Position numbers and translations under genes: made by a program
Shown: positions 53,106 to 62,408 of the stretch, piece by piece
Layout of the letters: every line of letters begins with the position of its first letter
Position numbering within the stretch: the stretch's first letter is position 1
The notes under the pieces: generated by a model
What the model was told of the DNA's origin: nothing
The model's database searches: none
What the model saw: only the letters and a program-made list of their open reading frames with translations
NCBI GenBank assembly: GCA_003416985.1
Contig: QVIN01000009.1
Coordinates: forward strand, 186,001 to 250,000
Source of the DNA: Duganella sp. BJB480
Lineage (GTDB): Bacteria > Pseudomonadota > Gammaproteobacteria > Burkholderiales > Burkholderiaceae_D
Reading direction: 5' to 3'
Length of the DNA stretch: 64,000 nt

Positions 53106-55118
53106 TCAACGCCAGCCGGCACGGCACGGGGGGGCGCTGTCGTAACCGTCACCTAGCTTGAAGATCCGCACTACCTGTTCCAGATCGGAGGCTTGGTCTT
53201 GCAGCGCGTGTGCGGCGGCGGCCGCTTGCTCGACCAGCGCGGCGTTCTGCTGCGTGACCTGGTTCATCTGCGCGATGGCCTCGTGCACCTGGCCGATGCC
53301 GGCGCGCTGCTCGTCGCTGGCGGTGCTGATCTCGGCCATGATGTCGGTCACGCGGCGCACGCTGACCACCACTTCCTGCATCGTGCTGCCGGCCTTCGCC
53401 ACCTGCGCGCTGCCGATGTCGACCTTGTTGACCGAGTCATCAATCAGCGCCTTGATTTCCTTGGCCGCCGTGGCCGAGCGCTGCGCCAGGTTGCGCACTT
53501 CCGACGCCACCACCGCGAAGCCGCGGCCTTGCTCGCCGGCGCGCGCCGCTTCCACCGCCGCGTTCAAGGCCAGGATATTGGTCTGGAAGGCGATGCTATC
53601 GATGACTGAGATGATGTCGACGATCTTGCGCGAGGACTGGTTAATTGAGTCCATCGTGTCGACCACTTGCGCCACCACTTCACCACCCTTGGCGGCGATG
53701 CCCGAGGCGGCCAGCGCCATCTGGTTAGCCTGCGCAGCGTTGTCGGCGTTCTGCTTGACGGCGCTGCTGAGCCGTTCCATTGACGTGGCGGTTTCCTCCA
53801 GGTTGGAGGCCTGCTCTTCGGTACGCGACGACAAATCCAGGTTGCTGGCGGCGATCTCGTTGGAGGCGGTGGTGATCTGCTCGGCGCCCAGTCGTACCTG
53901 GCCGACCACACCGGACAGGTTCTTGCAGATGCCGTTCAGCGCGTACAGCAGTAGGCCGATCTCATCCTTGTTATCGATGGCCAGTTGCACATCCAGGTTG
54001 CCCTGGGCGATGCGGGTCGCGGCCGCTTCGGCGCGGGCCAGCGGGCGGGTGATGTTGGCGCGCACCAGCAGGAACAGGATCGCGGCGAACAAGGCCAGCG
54101 ACACCAGGCCCAGCGCGGCGTAGCGGTTGCGCAGCTGGCCTGCCTCGCGGGTGATTTCTTCCGTGTAGGTGCCGCCGACGATCAGCCAGTTCCACGGCTT
54201 GAAGGTATGGAACTCGACCATTTTCTCGCGCGGCGCGGCGCCGGCGCTGTCGGCCCAACTGTAGCGCATCGAGCCTTCCTTGGCCTCCAGCATGTCCTTG
54301 ACGAACGGGCGGCCGTCGCTGCTGGCGTTGTCGATCAGGCTCTCGCCTTCCTTGGCCGGGTGCACCAGCGCGGTGCCCAGCGCCTTGCCCGGCGCGGCGT
54401 TGACCACGTAGATGTAGCCGCTGTCGCCGATCTTGATGGCCTTGATCTTTTCCTTCAGCATGGCCATGTTCTTCGAGATGTCCAGGCCGATGAACAGCAC
54501 GCCGATGACCTGGCCGCCGGCGTCCTTGATCGGATCGTATTGCGTGATGTACTGCTTGCCGAACAAGGTGGCCAGGCCGATGTAGTTGTCGCCGGCGCGC
54601 AGCGGCGCGTAGCTCGGGTGGCCGTGGTCGAGCTGGGTGCCGACCGCGCGCTCGCCGTTTTCCTTCTTCAGCGAGGTGCTCACGCGCACGAACTCGTCGC
54701 CGCTGGCGGCAAAGATGGTGGCGACCACGCCGGTGTCGGCGGTGAACTTGTCGGGGATGGCGAAGTCCAGGTTCAGCGTCTTGCCGTCGTGCTTGAGCGA
54801 CGGTGTGGCCTTGCCGCCGATGTCGACGATGGTGGTGCTGTCCCGCGTGAACTTGCCGTCGCCGAAACCGGCGGCGAACAAGCGGGCGAAGCTGGATGCC
54901 TCGTTGGTCATAGCGGTGTTGAACACGTCGACCGTGTTGCTGATGCCGCCCAGCGTGTTGGCGACATTGGCTTTGGCACGCTCGGTCAGCATGGTCGAAG
55001 TGTTCATGTTGATCAGGCTGAGGAGCATGACCAGGATGACGGCGATCAGGCCGAACGTAATCACGGTGATCTTGGTGCCGACGCCCCAGTCGCGGGGACT
55101 CATGGTAAAGGTTTGCAT
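53106..55118 (-). CDS. Methyl-accepting chemotaxis protein with Cache sensor
   Basis: A 670-residue chemoreceptor from ATG at 55118. TM1 spans about 18-40, and a large periplasmic Cache_3/Cache_2-type sensor (about 45-310, with NYIGLATLFGKQYITQYDPIKDAGGQVIGVLFIGLDI and the PAS-like DSGYIYVVNAAPGKALGT) follows. TM2 is LVSLALFAAILFLLV. HAMP (ARAEAAATRIAQGNLDVQL) and the signalling domain with AARAGEQGRGFAVVA come next. The C-terminus (CRAGWR) lacks the W-E-E-F docking tail. Cache_3 sensors commonly bind small carboxylates. The upstream in-frame extension to 55346 is not protein-like. Confidence 0.93.
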   Translation of the reverse strand: MQTFTMSPRDWGVGTKITVITFGLIAVILVMLLSLINMNTSTMLTERAKANVANTLGGISNTVDVFNTAMTNEASSFARLFAAGFGDGKFTRDSTTIVDIGGKATPSLKHDGKTLNLDFAIPDKFTADTGVVATIFAASGDEFVRVSTSLKKENGERAVGTQLDHGHPSYAPLRAGDNYIGLATLFGKQYITQYDPIKDAGGQVIGVLFIGLDISKNMAMLKEKIKAIKIGDSGYIYVVNAAPGKALGTALVHPAKEGESLIDNASSDGRPFVKDMLEAKEGSMRYSWADSAGAAPREKMVEFHTFKPWNWLIVGGTYTEEITREAGQLRNRYAALGLVSLALFAAILFLLVRANITRPLARAEAAATRIAQGNLDVQLAIDNKDEIGLLLYALNGICKNLSGVVGQVRLGAEQITTASNEIAASNLDLSSRTEEQASNLEETATSMERLSSAVKQNADNAAQANQMALAASGIAAKGGEVVAQVVDTMDSINQSSRKIVDIISVIDSIAFQTNILALNAAVEAARAGEQGRGFAVVASEVRNLAQRSATAAKEIKALIDDSVNKVDIGSAQVAKAGSTMQEVVVSVRRVTDIMAEISTASDEQRAGIGQVHEAIAQMNQVTQQNAALVEQAAAAAHALQDQASDLEQVVRIFKLGDGYDSAPPCRAGWR

Positions 55119-56105
55119 TATTCTTTGTAGGTAAAGGTGGTGCGGATTGAGGGTGCTCTGGGGGAGCGACTGCGTGAGGCGATAAGGTGCTGCCAAAGCG
55201 CTTCGCGAGACGAGACGTGCAGGCTCTGCCGGAGTGCTGCGTGGGGTTGTAAGCCAGAAACCCAGTCTGAGGTTCTTGTTTACATTGCCAATTAAGGACA
55301 ATCGCTCGGCCCTGTCGAAAGCCGGCCACTGCAGCCGGCCTCTCAATCAATACCGCATTGTTCTAGGTCACGTAATTTATTTAATTGATCGCTCGGTTGT
55401 TCGATGCCAGGTTATATGAGGTTGCAACAGACTACTCATAAAGCACTTATTGCATCTTGCTAACCTAAAATTTCTCTTATGGAAGTCATTTAAAATAATA
55501 GCCTAGCCTGATGAAATTTCATCTCGGGAAATCCTGATTTTCTTGTAGGAAGCTGGGATGGTTTCGGTTACGGGGACAGAAGATAGGTTCGCTAATCAAA
55601 GTTTAAGCATTAGGAGCGGGGGCGTTGTCCGCAGACTATCCGTTTGCCTGAAACTATTGGCCAACATCCTCTTCGGTCTTGCTGCCAGCCGCAAAGTGGG
55701 TATCGATACTTTCGTGAACAATTTGAAAAAGATGGCGCTGCTGGCGTTGATGTAGACCGTCGTCGCCAGCGTGCAGCAAAGTGTGACCGTGACGGGACAG
55801 AAGAAGACATCTCCGTGGATGAGGACCGAGAGCTAGCACTTCATTGTCTTTTCCAACACCAGCAATGACGCCGTGAGCCAGTTGCTGGACAACTTGGAAA
55901 AGCTGGATCAAGTGCCGCGCATCCAGACCAGGGACTACCAGATCGCCGCCGTCGCCCGGCACAAGTTAACGCTGTACTATCACGATCGCCTTGGCAGTTT
56001 CAACGACGCAGTCGTCGATCACCGGCACTATCGACATGCGCTCCGGCCTACGTTAATCTCTGTGTGAGCTGGGCCATCTACTATTTTGAGCAACAGTACG
56101 CGACT
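55119..56105. other. Spacer with decayed sequence
   Basis: Nearly 1 kb between receptor and hypothetical gene. Short frames on both strands have coding-like patches (for example VRRLSVCLKLLANILFGLAASRKVGIDTF at 55620-55720 plus strand) but are broken by stops. It is probably a ruined gene; I cannot name it. Confidence 0.4.
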
Positions 56106-56501
56106 TCATACCCGGTTTCCGGCTAGTGTAAGCACACAGTAGCGTTGGAACATCTGCGCTGCATGCTGGCGCATAGCCCTACCCTCTACCGCCAGCAGAT
56201 GCTCGCTTGGAGCACCGCGGGCTAGACAGCTGATGATGTCGACTAAGCAGTCGCAATTTTCGCGTATCAACGTAACCAGAACTAGATCGATCTCAAGTTC
56301 CCTTCTGCGAATCTGCGCCTGCAGGCGTTCGGTTATGCCGGTGAACAATACCATCACGTCCGCACTCATTTCGAGGATTTGAAGACTCGGTGCATGGCCT
56401 TGCTGCTCGCTGACCTTGATCACCTCTGCCGCCAGCGTCATTGCCCGTAGCACCGTTTGGTATTCCATCACGTAGTGCTGCAAATGTGCCGAGTTACTCA
56501 T
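56106..56501 (-). CDS. Hypothetical helical protein
   Basis: A 131-residue, mainly helical cytoplasmic protein with a purine-rich binding site (GGGGGAAGGG) before ATG. Segments such as VLRAMTLAAEVIKVSEQQ and VLFTGITERLQAQIRRRELEIDLVL suggest a helical bundle. No family recognised. Confidence 0.5.
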   Translation of the reverse strand: MSNSAHLQHYVMEYQTVLRAMTLAAEVIKVSEQQGHAPSLQILEMSADVMVLFTGITERLQAQIRRRELEIDLVLVTLIRENCDCLVDIISCLARGAPSEHLLAVEGRAMRQHAAQMFQRYCVLTLAGNRV

Positions 56502-56594
56502 CCCTTCCCCCTATCCTTCTTTGTTAACCCCTCAATCTCTTTTTTCTCACCACGTCCAGCATTTAGTTTCCCGTTTCTAATTGGCTACGGCAAG

Positions 56595-56825
56595 CTATCT
56601 CACCAGTGCATACAGTACCCCGTCGAAACAGGATGGATTGACGCAGACAAATTTTCGCTCTACCGGCTCGCCAGTAATGGTGCAAGCCATCACAGTTATC
56701 TTATCGCGTCGTGTCGGTACATATTCATGTACCACCTCTTTACCTGCTTTGTCATTGATGCCGCAGATCAGCACAAAACGTCCATCGGGCACATCGCTGG
56801 CCCTCCATATCTGGCCGATTCTCAT
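56595..56825 (-). CDS. Doubtful small hypothetical protein
   Basis: Beginning MRIGQIWRASDVPDGRFVLI, 76 residues of mixed alpha/beta composition (VVHEYVPTRRDKITVMACTI, RKFVCVNPSCFDGVLYALV). The compact beta-rich pattern suggests a real small protein, but the ribosome binding site is weak and the family unknown. Confidence 0.4.
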   Translation of the reverse strand: MRIGQIWRASDVPDGRFVLICGINDKAGKEVVHEYVPTRRDKITVMACTITGEPVERKFVCVNPSCFDGVLYALVR

Positions 56826-57139
56826 TACGATGGTTCCCCTGTTTCGGCGCCTCAGCAAATCGCGGCATGTTCAAGTTACCAATACAGGCGACATTGCATC
56901 AATGTTCATACTTCTGCTATCGGCAAGAGCGGATTCTCATGTAGGGATTGCCTCGACACCATGTAGGGCAATAAGACCAGCTTTCCAGTTTAGAAGCAGC
57001 TTGGCGCCTGTCAACAATCGAGCGTAGCACCTTGCCTTCCATATGAATTGCGTAAGGAGGCCGCGAATTACTTGTCGGTGTAATTTGATCGGCCAGATCA
57101 TCGTCAAACCCGTACAGTATCGTAAGTTCAGCCTGTTAT

Positions 57140-57353
57140 TCGTCAGTTTCCTCCTGGCTGGAGGTCTGCTCTTCACGAACTGGGTGCCGACGGCGCGCTT
57201 GGCGTTTTCCTTCTTCATCGAGGTGCTCACTCGCATGAACTCCTTGCCGCTTGCGGCGGTGAACTTGTCGGAAGCTGTGATGCTCTCGGCCGTGAGGTGG
57301 ACGATAGTGTGATCGTATTTAATATGTTTGACGCTGGCCTCGACTTCGTCCAC
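57140..57353 (-). pseudogene. Chemoreceptor sensor-domain remnant
   Basis: The stretch SDKFTAASGKEFMRVSTSMK followed by KENAKRAVGTQF matches the Cache region of the receptor at 53106-55118 (ASGDEFVRVSTSLKKENGERAVGTQL). Neither membrane segments nor signalling domain are attached; the surroundings (56859-57622) hold no other gene. It is a relic of a duplicated receptor. Confidence 0.65.
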
Positions 57354-57622
57354 ATAGCCCCTCGTGTTCTGGAATGAAAGACGGTGTGGACTAGTGCGAT
57401 CAGTCGCCTTGAGCGGCGGCGGCGATCACAAAACTTCGCTGATGGGCCGCGAACTTCGTTTTTGCAAGCAAAGGACTTGCAGAGCGTGGGTAAGCTCCTC
57501 AGGAAAATGTTTTCATATGGAAACTTTTCCATCCGTCCTTAGATGGCATGTTGCTGAATCTGACGTCTATTGTGCCCACCATTGATTTCCCCATCCATAC
57601 ACTGATAACCGCAAAGGTGACT

Positions 57623-59809
57623 ATGTCCAAAACCAAACAACTCATTTCGCCGGAACGCCGGGTCTTTTGCGTAGGCTCTCTCGGCTTGGCGGCACTGGGG
57701 CCGTTGGCACTCGCTGGCTGTGGTGGAGCCAACGAGACCGGCCACGCCGATGCGCCGGCCGGCGCAGTGCGGTTGCGCGCTGGTGGCGCCGTCGTCGCGC
57801 GAACCTTCACGCACCCCGGCCTGCTGCACACCGAAGCCGACTTCGCCCGCATGCGCACCAAGGTGGCTGCCGGTGAGCAGCCCTGGCTTGCCGGCTGGAA
57901 CGCCTTGCTGAACACAGGGCGCTCTCATCTCGGTAATTGGCCGCGCGCGCTAGAAACCGTCGTGCGCGGCGGCAGCGGTAGCAATGACGCCCAGCTCTAT
58001 ATCGACATTGCTCGGACCTATCAGCTGGCGGTGCGATGGAAGGTGACGGGCGACATTGCCTACGCCGATCGGGCGGTATATTTCCTGAATGCTTGGGGCT
58101 ACATCCTGAAAAACCTCACCGGTAACGCCGACCGCTTCTTGGCCGCCGGCATTTATGGCTACCAGTTCGCTAACGCCGCTGAAATCATGCGCACCTACAC
58201 TGGCTGGGCGGCAGCCGATCTGGCGCAGTTCCAGAGCATGATGCTGAGCGTGTTCTATCCGCTGAACCATCAGTTCCTGATCCAGCATAACGACGCCGAC
58301 ATCACCAACTACTGGGCGAACTGGGATCAATGCAACCTGGCTTCCATTTTGGCCATCGGCGTGTTGTGTGATCGTGAGGACCTGTACAACGAGGCGGTCA
58401 GTTACTACAAGAGCGGACCGGGCAACGGCGCCGCCAGTCAGGCGGTACGCTTCATCCATCCCGGTTATCTCGGCCAATGGCAAGAGAGTTCGCGCGATCA
58501 AGGTCACTGCACGCTCGGCGTCGGGCTGGCGGCCTCGTTCTGCGAGATGGCATGGAACCAGGGCGACGATTTCTATGGTTACGACAACCGCCGCTTCCTG
58601 GCCGGCGCCGAATATGTCGCCAAGTCCAACCTGGCCGATGCCGGCGGCAACCTTTACTACACGGCCATGCCGTTCGACCCCTACACCAATAACCACGGCA
58701 CGGGATTCGGCATTTCGGGCGCCGGCCTGCCTTTCTTCCGCCCGGTCTGGGAAATGATCCACAATCACTATGTGAACCGCCTGGGCCTGGCCGCGCCTTA
58801 CACCACGCTGATGGCGGCCAAGGTTGGCGTCGAGGGCGACGGCGGCAACGGCGACCAGTTGGGCCTCGGCACGTTGACCTTCAGCCGAGATCCGATCGCC
58901 CATGGCGCCGATCCGAGCGGGCTGAGCGCCCGTCTGGTCGACGGCCAGGTCCAGTTGTCCTGGTGGGGAAGCGCCTATGCGACCGGCTACAACGTCAAGC
59001 GCGCCGCCACCGCAGGTGGTCCCTACACCACGATCGCCGGCGGCATCGTGGACTTGCTGACGTACACCGACAGCGGCATGTCGCCGGGAACGTATTACTA
59101 CGTGGTGACGGCGATCATGGCCGCTGGCGAAACCGCCCCATCCAACGAAGCCAAAGTAAGCACCGCGCCGGTGCTGCGCACCCGCCTGCCGTTCGACGAG
59201 GCCAGCGGCACAACGGCGTCGGACGCGACCGGCAACGGCAACAACGCCGTCCTGATCAACGGACCCACCTGGACCGCCGGGAAAACAGGCAATGCCGTGG
59301 CGCTGGACGGCGTGGACGACTACCTGGCACTGCCGGCCGACCTCGTCGCCGACCTCGCCGATTTCACCATCGCGGCCTGGGTGTACTGGGATGCGGCGCG
59401 CGACTGGGCCCGCGTCTTCGATTTTGGCTCGGGAACCAACCACTACATGTTCCTGACGCCGCGGGCTTATCGCGGCGGCATGAGCTTCACCATCACCACC
59501 GGTGGCGGCTACGGCAGTCAGAGTTTGTGGACGGACCCGCTGCCCACCGGCCAATGGGTGCATCTGGCGGTGACACTGTCCGGCACCACCGGCACCCTGT
59601 ACGTCAACGGCAGCGCGGTCAGCACCAACACGGCGATGACCGCGTCGCCGTTCCGGCTGGGCAGCACCGGCCAGAACTGGATCGGCCGTTCGCAATATTC
59701 GGCTGACCCGTATTTCAACGGCAAGGTGGATGACTTCCGCATTTACCACGGGGCTTTGAGCGCGCAACAGATGAGCGCCCTGTTCTCCAGCGGAGCCTTG
59801 CTCCCGTAG
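57623..59809 (+). CDS. Secreted alginate-lyase-like polysaccharide lyase with FnIII and LamG domains
   Basis: A 728-residue lipoprotein: signal with lipobox LALAGC (lipidated Cys near residue 33). The catalytic part (about 65-440) belongs to the alginate/chondroitin lyase toroid fold (HPGLLHTEADFARMR, ARTYQLAVRWKVTGD, NYWANWDQCNLASILAIG, QESSRDQGHCTLGVGLAASFCEMAW). A fibronectin type III module follows (about 440-520), then a LamG/concanavalin-like domain (about 530-725, LDGVDDYLALP, DDFRIYHGAL) for glycan binding. The enzyme likely cleaves uronate-containing polysaccharide at the cell surface. ATG at 57623 has AAAGGTG upstream. Confidence 0.85.
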   Translation: MSKTKQLISPERRVFCVGSLGLAALGPLALAGCGGANETGHADAPAGAVRLRAGGAVVARTFTHPGLLHTEADFARMRTKVAAGEQPWLAGWNALLNTGRSHLGNWPRALETVVRGGSGSNDAQLYIDIARTYQLAVRWKVTGDIAYADRAVYFLNAWGYILKNLTGNADRFLAAGIYGYQFANAAEIMRTYTGWAAADLAQFQSMMLSVFYPLNHQFLIQHNDADITNYWANWDQCNLASILAIGVLCDREDLYNEAVSYYKSGPGNGAASQAVRFIHPGYLGQWQESSRDQGHCTLGVGLAASFCEMAWNQGDDFYGYDNRRFLAGAEYVAKSNLADAGGNLYYTAMPFDPYTNNHGTGFGISGAGLPFFRPVWEMIHNHYVNRLGLAAPYTTLMAAKVGVEGDGGNGDQLGLGTLTFSRDPIAHGADPSGLSARLVDGQVQLSWWGSAYATGYNVKRAATAGGPYTTIAGGIVDLLTYTDSGMSPGTYYYVVTAIMAAGETAPSNEAKVSTAPVLRTRLPFDEASGTTASDATGNGNNAVLINGPTWTAGKTGNAVALDGVDDYLALPADLVADLADFTIAAWVYWDAARDWARVFDFGSGTNHYMFLTPRAYRGGMSFTITTGGGYGSQSLWTDPLPTGQWVHLAVTLSGTTGTLYVNGSAVSTNTAMTASPFRLGSTGQNWIGRSQYSADPYFNGKVDDFRIYHGALSAQQMSALFSSGALLP

Positions 59810-59875
59810 ACGGCACCAGACTGTCGTGGTGCTGGTCATCAAAACGGCATCACGACAGCTCATCAACCATGCGAG

Positions 59876-59891
59876 GTAAGGAAAGCCTTAC
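59876..59891. promoter_or_regulatory. Interrupted palindrome upstream of the PEP-CTERM gene
   Basis: GTAAGGAAAGCCTTAC, a 6-bp perfect arm palindrome, about 135 bp before the PEP-CTERM gene. CCGATATT occurs about 25 bp downstream, as also seen near the copy at 62393. It could be a regulator-binding or promoter-associated element. Confidence 0.4.
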
Positions 59892-60027
59892 AGCAGGATC
59901 AGCATTGACCGATATTCTTCCGATGGCCGCCTTGGTATTATCAAAATGAAATTTTAATTTCCATTTATTAATATGATCTGCACGGCGCGCCTTTCGCTCG
60001 ACCGTGCTTTTCCTAAAAAAGGTCCCC

Positions 60028-60642
60028 ATGTCTATCCGAAAGTTCTGCATAGCCGCCGCCATGCTGACGGCGAGTATTTCCTCCCATGCCGCTGTTACCG
60101 TGTTCTCGGACAATTTCGACGCCGATGCGACCGGCAATAACGCCACCCATTTCGTCAAGGGGTGGAGCGTCACCAACGGTACTGTCGACGTTGACGGCCA
60201 GGGCTTCGTGCACAACGAACTGCCCGGCCATGGCCACTATATCGACCTGGACGGGACGAGCCTCCGCGCCGGCGTGTTCAGCAACAGCATCAGCTTGCAC
60301 GCCGGGTCGGTCTATACGATGAGCTTCAATATCGCGGGAAATCAACGCAATTGGGGCTCGGACACCGTTGACGTCAGCTTTGGCACCACCCATCAGACTT
60401 ACGTGATCGGCCAGTCGGCTCCTTTGTCGACCAAGACGCTGACCTTTACGCCATCGAGTTCCGGCTTCTTTGGTTTCAGCTTCCATAATCGCGGCGGCGA
60501 CAATCGTGGCGCGTTCCTGGACCAAGTGACCATCACCACCATGACGGCCGTGCCGGAACCGGATGCGTACATCATGCTGCTGGTTGGCTTGGCCGGCTTG
60601 GGCTGGTTGGCCCGCGGCCGCCGGAGTATCCGGCAGCCATAG
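60028..60642 (+). CDS. PEP-CTERM-anchored exoprotein
   Basis: A 204-residue secreted protein: signal peptide (RKFCIAAAMLTASISSHA), a beta-rich jelly-roll-like carbohydrate-binding body (VFSDNFDADATGNNATHFVKGW, GHYIDLDGT) and a C-terminal PEP-CTERM sorting signal (VPEPDAYIMLLVGLAGLGWLARGRR). The signal is recognised by the exosortase EpsH/XrtA system, which links such proteins to exopolysaccharide-producing Gram-negatives. Downstream of the polysaccharide lyase in the same direction, it may take part in matrix remodelling. The ATG at 60028 is preceded by AAGGT. Confidence 0.9.
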   Translation: MSIRKFCIAAAMLTASISSHAAVTVFSDNFDADATGNNATHFVKGWSVTNGTVDVDGQGFVHNELPGHGHYIDLDGTSLRAGVFSNSISLHAGSVYTMSFNIAGNQRNWGSDTVDVSFGTTHQTYVIGQSAPLSTKTLTFTPSSSGFFGFSFHNRGGDNRGAFLDQVTITTMTAVPEPDAYIMLLVGLAGLGWLARGRRSIRQP

Positions 60643-60680
60643 TCCAGGCTGCAAGACCCGAACCGCTTCTTCGCTTTCTT

Positions 60681-62285
60681 CTAATTCGTCGCCGTACCTG
60701 CCAGCGCCAGGCGAGGCGATGGCAGGCCGGCGCCAGTTTGCGGCGCCAGTCTGAACGAGCCGACCATCTCGGTCAACTTGTCAGCCTGCTCTCTCAGCGA
60801 TGCGGAAGCGGCCGCCGCCTGTTCCACCAGCGCCGCATTTTGCTGCGTGGCGGCGTCCAGTTCGGCCACTGCCTGGTTGATCTGGTCGATGCCGACTTCC
60901 TGCTCGTGTCCGGCCACGCTGATCTCACCCATGATGTCCGCCACCCGCCGTGTGCTGGCGACGATTTCATCCATCGTCGCCCCGGCCTCACTGACCAGCT
61001 TGCCGCCACTGTCCACCTGCGCCACCGAGTTCGTGATCAATGTCCTGATGTCCTTGGCTGCGTCGGCGCTGCGCTGCGCCAGATGACGCACCTCGGATGC
61101 GACCACGGCGAAGCCACGTCCTTGTTCGCCGGCGCGCGCCGCTTCCACTGCGGCATTCAGGGCCAGGATGTTGGTCTGGAACGCGATGCCGTCGATGACG
61201 CCGATGATGTCGCCGATGCGGGTCGACGATGCCCGGATCGCGTCCATGGTGTTCACCACCCCCGATACGATATTGCCGCCCTTGATCGCCACGTCCGAGG
61301 CGACGCAGGCCAGCTGGTTCGATTGGCGCGCATGTTCCGCATTCTGCTTGACCGTGGAAGCGAGTTGTTCCAACGACGCGGCGGTTTTCTCCAGGCTGGC
61401 GGCCTGCTGCTCGGTTCGGCGGGACAAATCCAGATTGCCGGCGGCGATCTCACCGGTGGCGGTCGTGATGGCAGCCGTACCGTCGCGCACGCCACCCACG
61501 GTCGTGGCCAGCCGGGCCTGCATCGTCGCCAGGCCGCGCATCAGGACCGCCATCTCGTCATGGCCGTTGCTGGTGATGGGCTGGGATAAATTCCCTTCCG
61601 CGATGTGGGTGAAATGAACGGAAATCTGCTTGATCGGGTCCAATATGGAGCGCGTCAGTGAAACCGAGGCGAACAATATCATCGCCACACCCAGGGCAAT
61701 GGCACCCGCCGTGAGCCACCACAACCGTCGGTAGGTGGCCTGGCTTTCCTCATCGTGCAGGCGATTGGCGCGATCCTGGAACCCTGTAAGCGCGGTGGCG
61801 CTGTCGGACAGGCCGGTGAACAGAGGTTGCATCAGCTTCATGGTGATCGTATCCGCCTCCGCGACATCCTTGGCCTTCAGCGATTTCACCAGGGGTTGCA
61901 TCGCCTGCTCCATAAACCGCTTGCGCTGGAGGTCCATCTCGCTGGCCAGCGGCTTTTCCCCTTCATCCTGCGGCAGCGACAGATACAAGGCCCAGGCCTG
62001 GTCTGATTCCGCCATGAAGGCTTCGGCGCGCGCCAGCGTCTTTTCGGCACCGGGGGCTTCTGGATGCAAGGTCACGCGGTCCAGTACCAGCCTGGCACGG
62101 CTCATCGCCAATTGCGAATTCGCGATTGCTATTGCCGACGGCATGGTATTGCTGCTGAGGTCATTCAAACTGGCGTTTACCGTGCTCATCCCGTATAGGC
62201 CACTGATACCGGTGACGATGATCAGCAGCCCGAGCAACGACATGGTCGCGATCAGACGCAGTCGAATGGAAGTGTTGGAAAACAT
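60681..62285 (-). CDS. Methyl-accepting chemotaxis protein, Tar-like sensor
   Basis: A 534-residue chemoreceptor. TM1 spans about 10-32. The periplasmic four-helix sensor (33-190) contains AIANSQLAMSRARLVLDRVTLHP, the Tar-type ligand-pocket helix. TM2 is about 192-212. HAMP (DPIKQISVHFTHIAEGNLSQPI) and the signalling domain with AARAGEQGRGFAVVA follow. The end (SPRLALAGTATN) carries no docking tail. The gene follows another receptor gene on the same strand, with 120 bp between them, and a palindrome (62393) lies upstream. Confidence 0.94.
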   Translation of the reverse strand: MFSNTSIRLRLIATMSLLGLLIIVTGISGLYGMSTVNASLNDLSSNTMPSAIAIANSQLAMSRARLVLDRVTLHPEAPGAEKTLARAEAFMAESDQAWALYLSLPQDEGEKPLASEMDLQRKRFMEQAMQPLVKSLKAKDVAEADTITMKLMQPLFTGLSDSATALTGFQDRANRLHDEESQATYRRLWWLTAGAIALGVAMILFASVSLTRSILDPIKQISVHFTHIAEGNLSQPITSNGHDEMAVLMRGLATMQARLATTVGGVRDGTAAITTATGEIAAGNLDLSRRTEQQAASLEKTAASLEQLASTVKQNAEHARQSNQLACVASDVAIKGGNIVSGVVNTMDAIRASSTRIGDIIGVIDGIAFQTNILALNAAVEAARAGEQGRGFAVVASEVRHLAQRSADAAKDIRTLITNSVAQVDSGGKLVSEAGATMDEIVASTRRVADIMGEISVAGHEQEVGIDQINQAVAELDAATQQNAALVEQAAAASASLREQADKLTEMVGSFRLAPQTGAGLPSPRLALAGTATN

Positions 62286-62392
62286 GTCCCCCCCTCTTTT
62301 TAGAGGCTAATTGAAGCCGACAAGATGTCGTGGCCAAAGGTCATGTTAGAACAATACCCGAATGCAAAATATCGGGCCATCCTGATAACTTG

Positions 62393-62408
62393 GTAAGGGA
62401 ATCCTTAT
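62393..62408. promoter_or_regulatory. Interrupted palindrome upstream of the receptor gene
   Basis: GTAAGGGAATCCTTAT, 108 bp upstream of the receptor at 62285 (minus strand) and overlapping the end of the next receptor gene. In the receptor's orientation it is followed by CCCGATATT, a sequence resembling the -10 box of FliA (sigma-28) promoters (GCCGATAA). Confidence 0.4.

Noticed and set aside
53158..55130. Long plus-strand frames of 321 and 381 codons
   Set aside because: They lie opposite a chemoreceptor gene with all expected domains; high-GC antisense frames are commonly open.
57950..59866. 638-codon minus-strand frame
   Set aside because: Antisense to the alginate-lyase-like gene; no signal, domain or ribosome binding site.
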